Shown: one piece after another, positions 44,110-54,970 of the stretch
How positions within the stretch are numbered: position 1 is the stretch's first letter
Layout of the letters: each line of letters begins with the position of its first letter
Assembly: GCF_026262505.1 (NCBI RefSeq)
Contig: NC_067207.1
Span: forward strand, 7,532,082-7,596,081
Reading direction: 5' to 3'
Length of the DNA: 64,000 nucleotides
Source: Trichomonas vaginalis G3
Taxonomy: Eukaryota; Parabasalia; Trichomonadida; Trichomonadidae
The notes under the pieces: generated by a model
Told to the model about the DNA's origin: nothing
Database searches by the model: none
Seen by the model: only the letters and a program-made list of their open reading frames with translations
Position numbers and translations under genes: made by a program

Positions 44110-45508
44110 ATGTCAAATGAAACAGCGTCTATGAGAGAAATACAACACAACCGACAACTCATTATACAAGCTCTAAATAAGAACACAACAAACTTTTCAA
44201 ACTATTCTAAGATATCTGAGTCATTGAAAGAAGGAAATTTAAAACTGACATTAAACCCAATGACAGATGAGTTTCTATTTCAAGACAATAAGAACCATAC
44301 TGTCTGTATAAATCCAACAAAAGGAACTTTAAACGAGAAACCTATAAATGAACTTCTTTTGAAAGCAGATGTTGACAACAAAGCAGACAAAACATATGTA
44401 GACGATGCAATAGCAAAAGAAGAAGAAAGAGCTGACAAAGCTTATGCAACAAAAGAACATACTCATCCTGAACTAGCAGACAAAACATATGTTGACAATA
44501 AAATGTCAAGTGAAGTGACAAGAGCTGAAAACGAATATTCTAAAAAGACTCATATACATACCATTGCAAATATTACAAACTTACAAGAAACCTTAAACAG
44601 TAAAAGTGCCGTTGGACATACACATACCATTGCAAATATTACAAACTTACAAGAAACCTTAAACAGGAAAAGTGCCGTTGGACATACACATACCATTGCA
44701 AATATTACAAACTTACAAGAAACCTTAAACAGGAAAAGTGCCGTTGGACATACACATACATCTTCTGAAATAACAGACTTAAACGTTAGCCTTGAAAAGA
44801 AAGCAGATAAGAACCATACACATACAAGTTTTACAACTGTTGCTATAGAAAGTATTGAAGGAACGGTTGAAGAAACTGGTGGGGATGCATTATATTGGAA
44901 ACCTCCTAACTTTCCACAAGGTTTAACATCGGATGACGACATAACGACGATGAGAAACATTAGATGTAAAGATGTTTATGTCATGAAGGATGAATATAAT
45001 ATTAAATTCACTGCTCAAGATTTATATGACAAGAAAGCAGACAAAACAGAGCTTCAAACATTAAAGACAGAAATACTTCAAACATTATATCCTATAGGCT
45101 CTATTTATACGTCAATGAACTCTACCAGACCAGAAGTAGTACTTGGTTTTGGAACTTGGACTCAAATAGTCGACAGGTTTTTGTATTGTGCAAACTCTTC
45201 AAAGGAAACAGGTGGAAGTAAAACGATTTCAGGTGAAAATTTACCTGCACACAGTCACTACATAGATTTAAGTACATCTCAAGCAGGTTGGCATAAGCAT
45301 AGATATTGGGATTGGTCAGCAATGACAAAAGGTAAAGGATATGATGTTAAAGACAACGTTAAGTTTGCTATAAAATTGTTTCTGGAGTAACACTGAGGGA
45401 GGAGGAAACCATACACATCGCGTTTCAGGATATACGCAAACAACGGGACAAAGTAAAGACTACATGCCACCTTACATGACAGTTTACGCATGGTATAGAA
45501 TTGCTTAG
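44110..45508 (+). pseudogene. Phage-type tail-fibre/collar protein, frameshifted in array copy 1
   Basis: Identical in layout to 55837-57234, but an extra A near 45372 (ATAAAATTG against ATAAATTG) shifts the last 45 codons or so, including the conserved MPPYMTVYAWYRIA end. It keeps Trp in DALYWKPPN, where array copy 2 has Cys. Confidence 0.85.
44557..44754 (+). repeat. 66-bp tandem repeat in the tail-fibre gene, 3 units
   Basis: Three 22-codon units, HTIANITNLQETLN(S/R)KSAVGHT, almost identical at DNA level. Unit 3 of the window (30853-31373) has none, so the repeat number is variable. Confidence 0.95.
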
Positions 45509-46464
45509 TCGTCATTTTCAACTTCTTTAGCATATTCGTCAGGAGTTGTCTTATATTTGTTAGGAACTGTCTTTGAAAGTATACCACCTTGAACTTTGAC
45601 AAGTTTGAAACGAGGTCTGACAATAGTAGTTTTATCTTCTGCTTGCAGTGTGTACATTTTGCCATGTTTGCCTAAAACTTCATAATATTCTCTTGTATAC
45701 TTTCTTCTATTTTTACGAACACGAATGTGAGTACCTGTCGGGTTCCCATTGTTGTCATAGTCAATAGTATTTTCATATGGGTCGCGTTTAGGTATTTCTA
45801 TTTTTACTTTGTCACCTTTCTGAAGTTTGAAGCCCGGCATTCTTTCTTGTTTGTCTCTTTTGACTAAATTATTAAATATATAGTCTTTCTCTAAGTCAGG
45901 GTTGTTTTTCATTTCTTCGGGGAATGGTTTCCCAAACCTTTTTGTTTACGGCTATTGTAAATATTTAAAACTTGTCTCATCTTTGCCTGGGAGAAGTGTC
46001 TATATTTGTCGTCATATGACATTTCATTTGCTTCACCACCTTGTGGTTGGTTTAAGTCTCTTAACATTTTTATACAACCGTCAATGACACCAAGAGCAGA
46101 ATGGTTTTGGTCGACAATGAAATATTGGTTTACATTTTTTGAACGCAGATAGTTTTTTTACATCATCTGATTTGAAAGAACTTTCACAGTCAGATGTCAG
46201 TTTTGTTGGATGGTATTTGTCAACGAATATTGTCAAAGCTGCTAAGATATCTAAAATAGCTTTGGACTGTAATGGTATGGCTTCACAGTATCTTGTATTT
46301 TGACCAACAAATATTAACCAGTATGGTGGTCCATCTTCTCTATACCTCGGAATGTTTTCCAAGATATCCATAAACCAAGCATTTGGTGTTGAACTAAAGA
46401 TTTTTATCATGAGTGCTTTCTTTGTCGCTTTAGAAACATAGGGGTCCTTGTTCGGATTCGTCAT
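45505..46464 (-). pseudogene. Maverick integrase, two frameshifts
   Basis: Counterpart of the intact gene at 57231-58190. An extra T near 46157 and a missing G near 45919 break it. The catalytic core and C-terminal domain are otherwise preserved. Its stop overlaps the tail-fibre stop on the other strand (TTAG). Confidence 0.85.
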
Positions 46465-46843
46465 TTTTTACCCTATAAGAAATGGGTTTATTTGGCGCAT
46501 TAGCAGGAGTTGCATCCGTCTGGTATCCGACATAGAAAATTCCATTGCAACCTTTCTTGTCAGACAACTTGGCAGAAGGTTTTATTTCAATGTCTTGTTC
46601 CACGTATAAGAATGAGTTGTCAATATAAATAATATGAAACCTGTCGCAAGCAATATCTACTGTTGTTGAAGAACCTTCTCCAAACTCACCTACGTTTCCA
46701 TAAGAAACAGCAGTTGTATATTCGTAAGTTCCAGGAACTATTTCTGACCTTCTAATGGCATTGTCGCATTCGTTATACCATTCGGAAACATTTCCGTTCA
46801 TGGCATCCAAAACTGTTGGCGTTATATTCTGAGCGGCATACAT
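46430..46843 (-). pseudogene. Capsid gene 5' stub, 108 codons, array copy 1
   Basis: Codons 1-108 match the capsid gene, up to GIFYVGYQ. Then an internal deletion joins it to DNA just upstream of the integrase start, adding about 29 unrelated codons that overlap the integrase start in another frame. The rest of the capsid gene and whatever lay beyond it are missing. Confidence 0.85.
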
Positions 46844-46875
46844 TTCATATGGGTAAAAATATAGAATAGTTGGAT

Positions 46876-49800
46876 TTATATGTCATAATAGAACCCACTC
46901 GGACCAAGCTTTACTTTCTTCCTGACTGAGTTTTTAACTGAGTTTTTAACTCTTCTTTTTCCTTCATTGCACTACTTTCACTAGATGAAGTTACTTCTTC
47001 ACTACTTTCACTTTGTTCTACTCTTCTCTTCTTCTTTGGTGTCGCTTTTGGTAACTTGCCCTCTGCTTCAAGTTGTTGCATCTTTGCCTCATGTTCACCT
47101 AGTATGTTGTAAATTTCCCATGTCCTTTTTGCCTTTGGGCTCTGGTCGCCCATCTCAGGTAACCTATATCCTAGAAAGATTTTGTCATAGTTTGTATTTG
47201 AGTCGTCGCTTATTGTTTGCATGACTCTTTCCTGAGTTTCCGGTTCAAGCTCTTCAAACAGAGCTTGTCCATATGGAATAAGCTCGTTTCCAAATATATG
47301 TTTTTGTAGCCATTCTGGTTTTCTTTCCATGTAACCAATAATATCTTTTGTGAATGGGAAAGCTTTTACCCAACGTTTCAGTCTTGCGTCATTTATTTCT
47401 GTAGTTGGTTTTATTTTGTCAAGGAACATGTTTTTCAATACTAACATTTCATTTGGTACTGTCCATTTGAGTTTTCTTAAATATTCATCCCTTCTCATTT
47501 CATTGTCTGCAAAGTAAGTTTTTATGGCATTTTGCAAACTTTCGTTTGCAAGGTCATGTACAATAGGTTCTCTTCCGTCTCTCTCCCTAACTTTCTTTCT
47601 AAACTCTTCACCAAATATACCATCTCTATGGTTCTGTGTAGTTCTTTGAGATAAATGTTCTAGAACGTCAGGTGTTATATTTCCCTCAGCCATGTTCATT
47701 TCATACTGGTCCAAAATATCTGCATCTTTCATATCTTTCAATGGCATTAAAGCCGCGCTGAAAATACCCGTTATATCTGGTTCACCATTCACTTCCATTG
47801 CGTCTACAACTTCTTGGAATTGAGGTTGTAAGTTTATGAACCACCTATCCGGATTAGCTTTATGACCCCACTTCATTGTAGTTCCATAGTCTGCAGAAAC
47901 AAAAGTAGGTTTGTTTCCATATTGGTTAGGTTCTGAATGAACTTTAAACAATGTTTCATTTCTATATGTTTTGTTGAAATTTAACCTTTTATTTTCACCG
48001 AGTTCAGCCAAAGATTGAACGTTATATGGTCGTAAGTAAAAAGGATTATTGTATTTGCGTACATTTTCTTTCAGTACTTCCACTCTATGCTGAATATTTT
48101 CATCTGATGTTGGAGTCTTTTGTATGTCGGTGAACATTTTTCGATATCCTTCTACTATGTCAGCCGAATTTTTCTTAGACTCTTGGAAAGATTCCATATT
48201 CTCCTCATACTCTTGTTGAGGGTCAAGATTTTTCGGCTGTTCCAAATCTTCATCTAGTTCTGTGAAGTTAGTTTCCAAAGGAGGGACTTGTTCGTTTCCT
48301 TCAGGCTCTTCTAGCTGTTGTTGCTGAACTATTTCTTCCATGTCTGGTTGTATCTGAACTTCTTCCTGTTGAGTTTCTTGTACCTCATCTGCTGGCATTT
48401 CATATATTCCGAGACCGTTTTTAACAAGTTCCCTATCTAAGTCATCCGGACTCATAAACCTTTCTTCTTTCGTTCCGTCTCTATTTTTTACACGTTTCAT
48501 GAAGAGAGTTGAATTATCATTTAGCTCTGACATCAAATATCTCGGAGTAAATTCATCCATGTCATTTGGATGATATGCTATTAAATCATATCCCTTAGCG
48601 AGCTTGTATTTTCCAGGTTTGAGATTATATCCGATTTGATGCTGAACCATAAAGCTAAATAGGTTCGGGTCAGTATTTCCTTCCTTGAACTTTCTAATAG
48701 CTTCTTTATATCTGTCACTAAAGTCAAGAGTATCTGGGTAACCATAATCTTCCTTAAGCATTTTTAAGAATTCTTGGTTTCCTTTTTCTCTACTTCTTTT
48801 ATGTCCTTGCTCTGTTTGTGGTTGTTGTTGTGCAGGGTTTTGAACTGTTGGTTGCTGTGCTGGTTGTGCTGGTTTTGGTTGTTGTGCTGGATTTTGAACT
48901 GTTGGTTGCTGTGCAGGGTTTTGAACTGTTGGTTTTGGTTGTTGTTGTGGTGCTGGATTTTGAACTGTTGGTTGTTGTGTTGGTTTTGTTGCATGCCTGT
49001 GTCTGTGTCCATGTGACGATGTAAATGTTTTAGGTAGTCCTGGTGCAGGTGCTTCTCTTGGAGGGTTTGGTGGTATATAAGTTCCACCAGCTGGCACATA
49101 TGTTCCATCTGCAGCATAGTGTCCTACCTGACTTTTCGTTCTTAAGAAAGCATTTACTAGGTCTGTTTTGATCTGTTGTAACTCTTTTTCTTGACTTTCC
49201 ACAACAGTTGCTCTAACGGCGTCATAGGCACTTTGAACTGCCTGTCTCGTTGCTGCATCTGTTATTTTCGTCATATTTTGTGCTACTTCTCTTAACTCTT
49301 TGTCGAAACCTTCAGACTTCAGTTTCTTTCCAGATGAGAAGTCGTTCACTAGTTTCACCTTACTATGAAGAGCTTCGAAGGCATTCTTAAAGTCAGCATT
49401 CATTAAAGCTTCATTTGAACTGTCTTCATCCGCTTGTATTTTTGTCCTTATTGACCCTATAAGTTGGGCTGCTTTAGCGTTGGCTTGGGCATCTAACCAG
49501 TCATTATTAGCTTTTATATATTCTGCGCTGTTCATTGCCTTTTGCATGGCTGCGTCGTTATTTTTACTTTCTTGTGCTAAGTTTTCATACTGTACGGTTT
49601 GGTTTTGCAACTGTAAAAGTTTTTCTGCCTTTACATTTGCTTCAACTTCTTTTTTATACTCATCGCTATCCATATATGTCTTCAGGGCTTTTTGTTTTAT
49701 TTCTTCATCTTTCAGTACTTTATATTGAGTAGTATGGTTTTTCAAATTTATAACATCTTGTTCCATTTTTGCTACTTCTGCTGCTTTTTCTGACACTTTT

Positions 49801-50249
49801 TTCGCATATTCCTCTGTACTTAGTTCTTTCAGTTGTTCTTCTTTCTTCTTTTTCTCTACGTTTAACTCATTGAGTTTCTTTGTGTGTCTGTCATATTCTA
49901 GTTTCTTTTCGTTTTCACTTATTTGTTTCTGTATGTCTATGTTTGACTTTTTGACATCTGTTATTTGATTTTTGAGTGAACTCAAATTCATTTGACTTTG
50001 AGGGTTATAAGCTGTTCCGTCTGCAGCTCCACCATAGCCTGCCATTTTCGCTAAAAGTGCCGCTCTTAAACCTCCACTCTGTGCACCAATAACTCGGTTT
50101 AAAAGCATAGGGTTGCTTGACATTTGTTGCAACATAGTGGGGTCATTCATCATTTGTTGTTGCAACTGTTGTTGTGGTGTCAGTTTTACTATTGGATGTT
50201 TCAATGCTCCCTTCCTCTTACGTATATTCTTACGTAGCTTACGTGGCAT
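46876..50249 (-). pseudogene. Large coiled-coil protein, late frameshift in array copy 1
   Basis: Open for about 1090 codons from 50249. One C is missing near 46966, which changes the last 30 codons or so and removes the final basic tail. All major regions are present. The product could still work if the tail is dispensable. Confidence 0.8.
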
Positions 50250-50720
50250 TTTAAGTGAAGTTAAAAAGCGGTTTTTGACAGATGTTTATATGACACTTTT
50301 TGTTCAGCACAAAAAACTACTCGGTCAAAGTGTTGTCAGTTTTGTAAAATAACCGTCCTATCTCATTCTATAAGGGGAAAAAGGCTTCTCAAAGTATACT
50401 TCCTTGGAACGCCCGTAACTTTTCCTGTAGCGACGATAGACCCTTACTTGTCCGGACAAAGTTATACTATTTTGAGTGCTCTACAAAAAAGTCAACGGCG
50501 ACGACTCTCAAAAACCGTTGTGTAAAAAGTTTTACCGTTGGACAAAAAAGTATATATAGAAAACAAAAAACGTTTATACTTCATTCAATATTTGAAATAA
50601 ACCGTTTTTCCAATGGTAACTATTAAATAAAATAAAAAATAGAGGGGGTTACCGTTGACGAAAACGGTTTATCTCAAATATTTAAATATCTGTCTTTTTT
50701 GGTCAGTTCATTTTTATCTA
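50250..50720. promoter_or_regulatory. Intergenic control region with clustered CCGTTG/CAACGG sites
   Basis: This 470-bp gap between divergent genes has six CCGTT/AACGG sites in about 175 bp: 50493-50498, 50515-50520, 50535-50540, 50602-50606, 50652-50657 and 50663-50667. CAACGG fits the Myb consensus YAACNG, and T. vaginalis has many Myb proteins. The left half is richer in G and C than its surroundings. A regulatory region or a replication start are both possible. Confidence 0.4.
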
Positions 50721-51623
50721 ATGGAAGCCAACGCTGTTAACCACAATTCAAACATTAACAATTCTCAACCGCTAACCAAAGCCAAAGCCCCACAACCTCC
50801 AAGAACTGGCACAGCGGTTAGAATAACCACCAAAAAGTCTAACAGCGAATTAAGAGAAATTCTTCAACAAATTTGCTCTAAATATCTCAAAGACGCCGAA
50901 GAAAACACACAACCAGACGCTACATACAATACTCAGTTCTGTGAAGTTCTGAACAAAGCAATTACTAGTTCAATTGAACTTACTAAGACAATTCCAAGTC
51001 CAATTGAGCTTAGCGATGTCTTAGTTCAGTATTTTCCAACATTTACTAAGCTTATAATGTTGAGAACTTTATACCAAGTTCGTCAAAATCTTCCTCGTTA
51101 CATCCAACGGTCATTCGACAAGAGAATTGCCGAATTCCAAGTCTTTAGTTACGGATATGACGAAGATGAATACGTTGACGAGTTCGGAGACAACCGTACA
51201 AAATGGTTTGAATGTTATACGACAACACAATTTGAATTGGACTTTCTCGAATTCAACGCAGCAACCATTCATATCATTGCTCTTTACCTTTCCGAACAAC
51301 AACAAGACCTCGCAGATGGAGATGTTGTTACTGTCGTCATGAAAACTCCTGAACAATTCGGAAAAAAGAAGTCTCTAATTGCCAAATTCGTTCCAGGACA
51401 TCAGCTTTTCCAACGCACAGAAGTCTTGTGTATTCCTGGAACTAAGTTCTTTGTCAGGAGCGAACTCAAAGAAAGATATAATGTGTCATTCAATTACACA
51501 TTATATAATGTTTTCGACCCAGAAGAAGGCTTCTTCCCAGAAGCAATGGAGGAGGAAGAAGAGGAGGAGGAAATACAAGACTCTATCCAAGAAGAGTCCT
51601 CCGAATTCACACCAGAAGACTAA
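50721..51623 (+). CDS. Maverick acidic-tailed protein, 300 aa
   Basis: The start at 50721 follows TTTTTATCTA. Upstream TTG-initiated codons are rejected. Residues 1-40 are Asn/Pro/Lys-rich and probably disordered, 45-150 helical, 150-265 mixed. The tail is a Glu run (EEEEEEEEI) ending FTPED. The segment RTEVLCIPGTKFFV recalls the final strand region of ADP-ribosyltransferase folds (EVLxPPGTxFxV), but I cannot see the other motifs, so this is only a hint. The last 125 bp lie inside the right TIR. Third-position G/C is higher than in neighbouring Maverick genes, as if it had another origin or stronger expression. Confidence 0.7.
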   Translation: MEANAVNHNSNINNSQPLTKAKAPQPPRTGTAVRITTKKSNSELREILQQICSKYLKDAEENTQPDATYNTQFCEVLNKAITSSIELTKTIPSPIELSDVLVQYFPTFTKLIMLRTLYQVRQNLPRYIQRSFDKRIAEFQVFSYGYDEDEYVDEFGDNRTKWFECYTTTQFELDFLEFNAATIHIIALYLSEQQQDLADGDVVTVVMKTPEQFGKKKSLIAKFVPGHQLFQRTEVLCIPGTKFFVRSELKERYNVSFNYTLYNVFDPEEGFFPEAMEEEEEEEEIQDSIQEESSEFTPED

Positions 51624-51711
51624 CAATTTTCCGAATAAAAACTTCATTTATACTAAACATCTTCGGGGCTAGAGGGCGCAACGCGCCTGGAAGCCCCACT
51701 ACCTTTTTTTT
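51499..51711 (-). repeat. Right TIR, array copy 1
   Basis: 213 bp, pairing with 41449-41567 except for a 94-bp segment present only here, which encodes the acidic tail. It ends CCCCACTACC-T8. Next to the terminus, GGGCGCAACGCGCC forms a small palindrome. Confidence 0.85.
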
Positions 51712-53384
51712 AAATACACTATAAGTTTAAGCTTTAGCTGTAAAATAAACAGTAATATTAAATAAACATTATATTATATAGTCGGAGCGATTCTATATAT
51801 GTACTCTTATGCCAACTAGTTACAACCTAGTAAAATACATGGAAATATTGTAATATCCTAGCATTGCTATCGAGAAATCAAAAAATATAAGCAAAAGTCA
51901 TCTTATATTTAAAGATTTTTCAAGAGCTTTGTTTGGAAATTAGTTCATTGGAAGAAGTATATAGATATGAAAACCCAAAGTATTAAGTTCGATAATATAT
52001 AGTTTTTTTTTATTTTAAAATTGAATGCATACAACATTGCTCCTCTGGAGTGAATTAATTAGTTCCAACTTTTTCAAGATTCTACAGTGTAATATGCTCC
52101 TTGGAATGTCTCTTGCATGAATGTTTTTGTTTACCATCTAAAGAATTAAGATTTGAGATACAATAATCTTTGGAAAAGTAGAGGATACAACAATAAAGTA
52201 TGTTCTTTCGATACATGATATCATTTTGTTACAAAAATATTCTTACTTACTCATGATTCAAAAAAAAGGTTGCAGACATACTAAAATGTTATTTATGTGG
52301 CTTGTATTTACTAGCATATGTAATTTGGTGCTAACGTATACCATCAATTTCATTATAACACAGACATATATATTACTATTAGAATTTTATTTTAATTCAA
52401 TGATAAAATCAAACATTCCTTTTTGAAAATCGTTCTATCTTGTTATTATCTTTGAATGCTGCATCAAGAACTAACAATTTACAATTTTTATTCAAATTAT
52501 AATATAAAATTATAGCATATTGGTTTTCAAAGTATGTTTGCTAAAAGTAATTGCGCTTATCGTTTACCCCCGCATTAACACATATAAATTTGTATTAAAA
52601 AATGATATCAAATCAAAAATATGGCTTCCTTGCTAAGAAAAGCGTCAAATTTATTATGTTTCTCCTTAGCCGAAAGTGTATAAATTGGCAGTTAGATTTA
52701 TAGTATCCTAACTGTTTTTTGTAAAGTTCGTCATATCTTTAATGGTACTATTTCAGCGTGTACAATGAATACAAAAATTCTAAGAGTGCCACATAAAATA
52801 GTACTTTAGACTTGAGTTAATGCTACCAAGCAAATGTTAAAAAGATGACTTTAGTGTTTTGATAATCAAAGATTAAAATCATTATTGTCTAAATCAATAA
52901 TCATAACGACAGAAGTTAATGTTTTTTCATCAGTGCTTTAAATCCACTTTTAAAAGTATACCTCAAAAATCAAAATATCAAAAAAAATCTAGTTTTTATG
53001 AATCTAAAGCTTTCTATAGTTCACATGCAAAAACCTTTAGTTTTATACTTTTTTATGGTTTTCATGAGACAAAAAGTTATGATTTAATAATTATTTTTAA
53101 TTTTCCGCTGTTATCAACATAGATGACAACTTCATACACTTAGTTATCTAATATCTTGACTATTACACTCCTTAACAAAAAAAAGGTAGTGGGGCTTCCA
53201 GGCGCGTTGCGCCCTCTAGCCCTGAAGATGTTTAGTATAAATGAAGTTTTTATTCGGAAAATTGTTAGTCTTCTGGGTCGAAAACATTATATAATATGTC
53301 ACTTTTCACAAATTATATATGTTTTCATGTTTTGTCACTTTTCTGTCACTTTTCGGGTAAAAACATTATTATTATTATATATAA

Positions 53385-54203
53385 ATGAATTTTACAAAAC
53401 CACCGTTACCCTTCTTTGGAAATAAGAGTAGATGTAAAGATATTATATTGAGAGAACTTAAGAAACTACCGAATGGTCTAACATTTGTAGATTTGTTCGG
53501 TGGAAGTTTCTATATATCCCATTTATGTCATACAATATTCCCAGACTCAAAGATTATATGCAATGACTTCGACAACTATATGGACCGTCTCAAACATATT
53601 CCAGACACAAACAATATATTGAAAGAGTTAAAAGAAAAGATACCTATAGGTAAGATGGAAAGTATACCATTAGATAAGAAAAATATTGTGAGAGAGGTTT
53701 TGAAAAAAGCAGAATATATAGATTGGGATAGTATATCTGCTAGACTATTATATAGTGGTGCTATAAGAGTTCATGACATTGAAACACTTATGTCAAAAGT
53801 TTTATATCTTAACTATACAAATGTTTTCAAAGAGGACATAGAAAAATATATTGAGGGTATAGAGTTTGTGAGATGTCATTGGACAGAGTTGTATGAAAAA
53901 TATAAAGACAAGGAAAATGTTTTCTTTATAGTGGACCCGCCGTTCTATAACACATGGGATTTTCAATACCAAGTAGACTGGACTTTGAGAGACTCTTTAG
54001 AAACTTTAGACGTTATACATAACCATCCATGCTTTTACTTTACATCCGATAAAAGTGGTTTGGAAACCGTTATGAGATGGTTAGAGGACATACATGACTA
54101 TGAGTTTATATATGACAAGATAGAATATGAGAGAGGTCCTATAAACTGGAGAAAGTGTCATAACAAAGAAATTTTACTAGTAAGTAAATGTGGTTTGAAA
54201 TAG
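53385..54203 (+). CDS. Dam-like DNA adenine-N6 methyltransferase, 272 aa, array copy 2
   Basis: All motifs are intact, including FVDLFGGSF in motif I, where array copy 1 has Arg. The catalytic DPPF is at residues 184-187. It is the only copy in the window with both an open frame and a normal motif I. As first gene inside the left TIR it has an AT-only 30-bp leader, TATTATTATTATATATAA and so on, before its ATG. Confidence 0.92.
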   Translation: MNFTKPPLPFFGNKSRCKDIILRELKKLPNGLTFVDLFGGSFYISHLCHTIFPDSKIICNDFDNYMDRLKHIPDTNNILKELKEKIPIGKMESIPLDKKNIVREVLKKAEYIDWDSISARLLYSGAIRVHDIETLMSKVLYLNYTNVFKEDIEKYIEGIEFVRCHWTELYEKYKDKENVFFIVDPPFYNTWDFQYQVDWTLRDSLETLDVIHNHPCFYFTSDKSGLETVMRWLEDIHDYEFIYDKIEYERGPINWRKCHNKEILLVSKCGLK

Positions 54204-54319
54204 GATTACTTGTTTTAAGTTTTTTCCATTGTGACATTTATTTATTTGACGTGGCAGAAAAGTACAGAGAATATAAAGATGAACCAATGCCTGCAAATGT
54301 TCAGCATATGTACTCGTAA
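54188..54319 (+). CDS. Small membrane peptide, 43 aa, array copy 2
   Basis: Identical to 42460-42591, with the start nested in the methyltransferase end. Confidence 0.45.
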   Translation: MWFEIGLLVLSFFHCDIYLFDVAEKYREYKDEPMPANVQHMYS

Positions 54320-54342
54320 GAGATATTTTTATCTAATATTAA

Positions 54343-54705
54343 ATGGACGCACAGAACTTAGCGAATGCACAGCAACCTGGACAACCAAACCCAGAGAATA
54401 TTCCAAATGAAGTTAGAATACAAACTGCAATGGCAAACTATGGTCAAGTGCCAACAGATGTACAAATGCAAACTGCCATGTCAAATGACGCTGTGTTAGG
54501 TTTGCCACCATGGTATGCAAATATGAGATGGAAAGAGTTTTATACAAACCCTGAAGTGGGATATAAACAACTTTATGCAGATGACGCGAACACAGGAGTT
54601 GACCCAGAATATGTTTTCTACCAGAGGAGAAACAGAATGTATGAGCTCCAGTTAAAGAATGCTATGGAACTCAACAGGAAACGTAAGAGACTAGGTGGAC
54701 ATTAG
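54343..54705 (+). CDS. Maverick hypothetical protein, 120 aa
   Basis: The intact copy. The N-terminal 60 residues are Gln/Asn/Pro-rich and hold two related stretches, VRIQTAMANYGQVP and VQMQTAMSNDAVLG, an internal repeat. The C-terminal 60 residues are helical and end in a strongly basic NRKRKRLGGH. The promoter block TTTTTATCTAATATTAA lies directly before the ATG. No family is recognised; a small virion or nucleic-acid-binding protein is possible from the basic end. Confidence 0.65.
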   Translation: MDAQNLANAQQPGQPNPENIPNEVRIQTAMANYGQVPTDVQMQTAMSNDAVLGLPPWYANMRWKEFYTNPEVGYKQLYADDANTGVDPEYVFYQRRNRMYELQLKNAMELNRKRKRLGGH

Positions 54706-54723
54706 ATTTTTACATATAGTAAA

Positions 54724-54966
54724 ATGGGTTTCTTCAGTAGTATTGGAAACTTCTTCAGAAGAGTTGGAAGAGGTATATGGAATGGAATAAAAACCGTAGG
54801 AAGAGGAATTTGGAACGGAGTCAAAAATATTGGTAAAAGAGTAGGTCAGTTTGTTGGTATTATACCTAAAGACCCTGAACCAGAAGAACAAGCTCCTGTT
54901 ATACAACAGCCTGAACCTGCACCACAGTCTAGTTGGCAACCAAATCCAACACCTCAACCGTATTAA
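54724..54966 (+). CDS. Basic amphipathic peptide with Pro-rich tail, 80 aa, array copy 2
   Basis: Identical to 42997-43239. The gene begins 18 bp after the 120-aa gene, with TTTTTACATATAGTAAA as leader. Confidence 0.7.
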   Translation: MGFFSSIGNFFRRVGRGIWNGIKTVGRGIWNGVKNIGKRVGQFVGIIPKDPEPEEQAPVIQQPEPAPQSSWQPNPTPQPY

Positions 54967-54970
54967 AAAA

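Larger units (their letters stand above)
39982..51711 (+). repeat. Tandem array unit 1 (flank plus Maverick, about 11.73 kb)
   Basis: Unit 1 of an array in which 1.46 kb of host flank and the adjacent Maverick are repeated head to tail. Unit 2 is 51712-63438, and unit 3 begins at 63439 and runs out of the window. Offsets between equivalent genes are 11727-11730 bp, and units differ by only a few single bases. Confidence 0.95.
41449..51711. mobile_element. Maverick/Polinton element, 10.26 kb, array copy 1
   Basis: Both TIRs are present (41449-41567 and 51499-51711). Gene content: methyltransferase, 43-aa peptide, 120-aa protein, 80-aa peptide, 282-aa protein, tail fibre, integrase, capsid stub, coiled-coil protein and 300-aa protein. 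Typical Mavericks are 15-20 kb and also encode DNA polymerase B, a packaging ATPase and a protease; none is present here. This is therefore a deletion derivative that keeps an integrase reading frame, though broken in this copy. No target duplication flanks it. Confidence 0.92.

Noticed and set aside
44550-44960. A 136-aa minus-strand frame across the fibre repeats
   Set aside because: It is a Cys/Val-rich antisense shadow of the HTH repeat units.
50655-50720. A 22-codon N-terminal extension of the 300-aa gene
   Set aside because: It needs a TTG start and overlaps the control region. The ATG at 50721 follows the TTTTTATCTA block.
51690-51720. A 6-bp target duplication around the array Mavericks
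   Set aside because: The left flank ends CCTTAAC and the right begins AAATAC. No matching hexamer is present at either copy.
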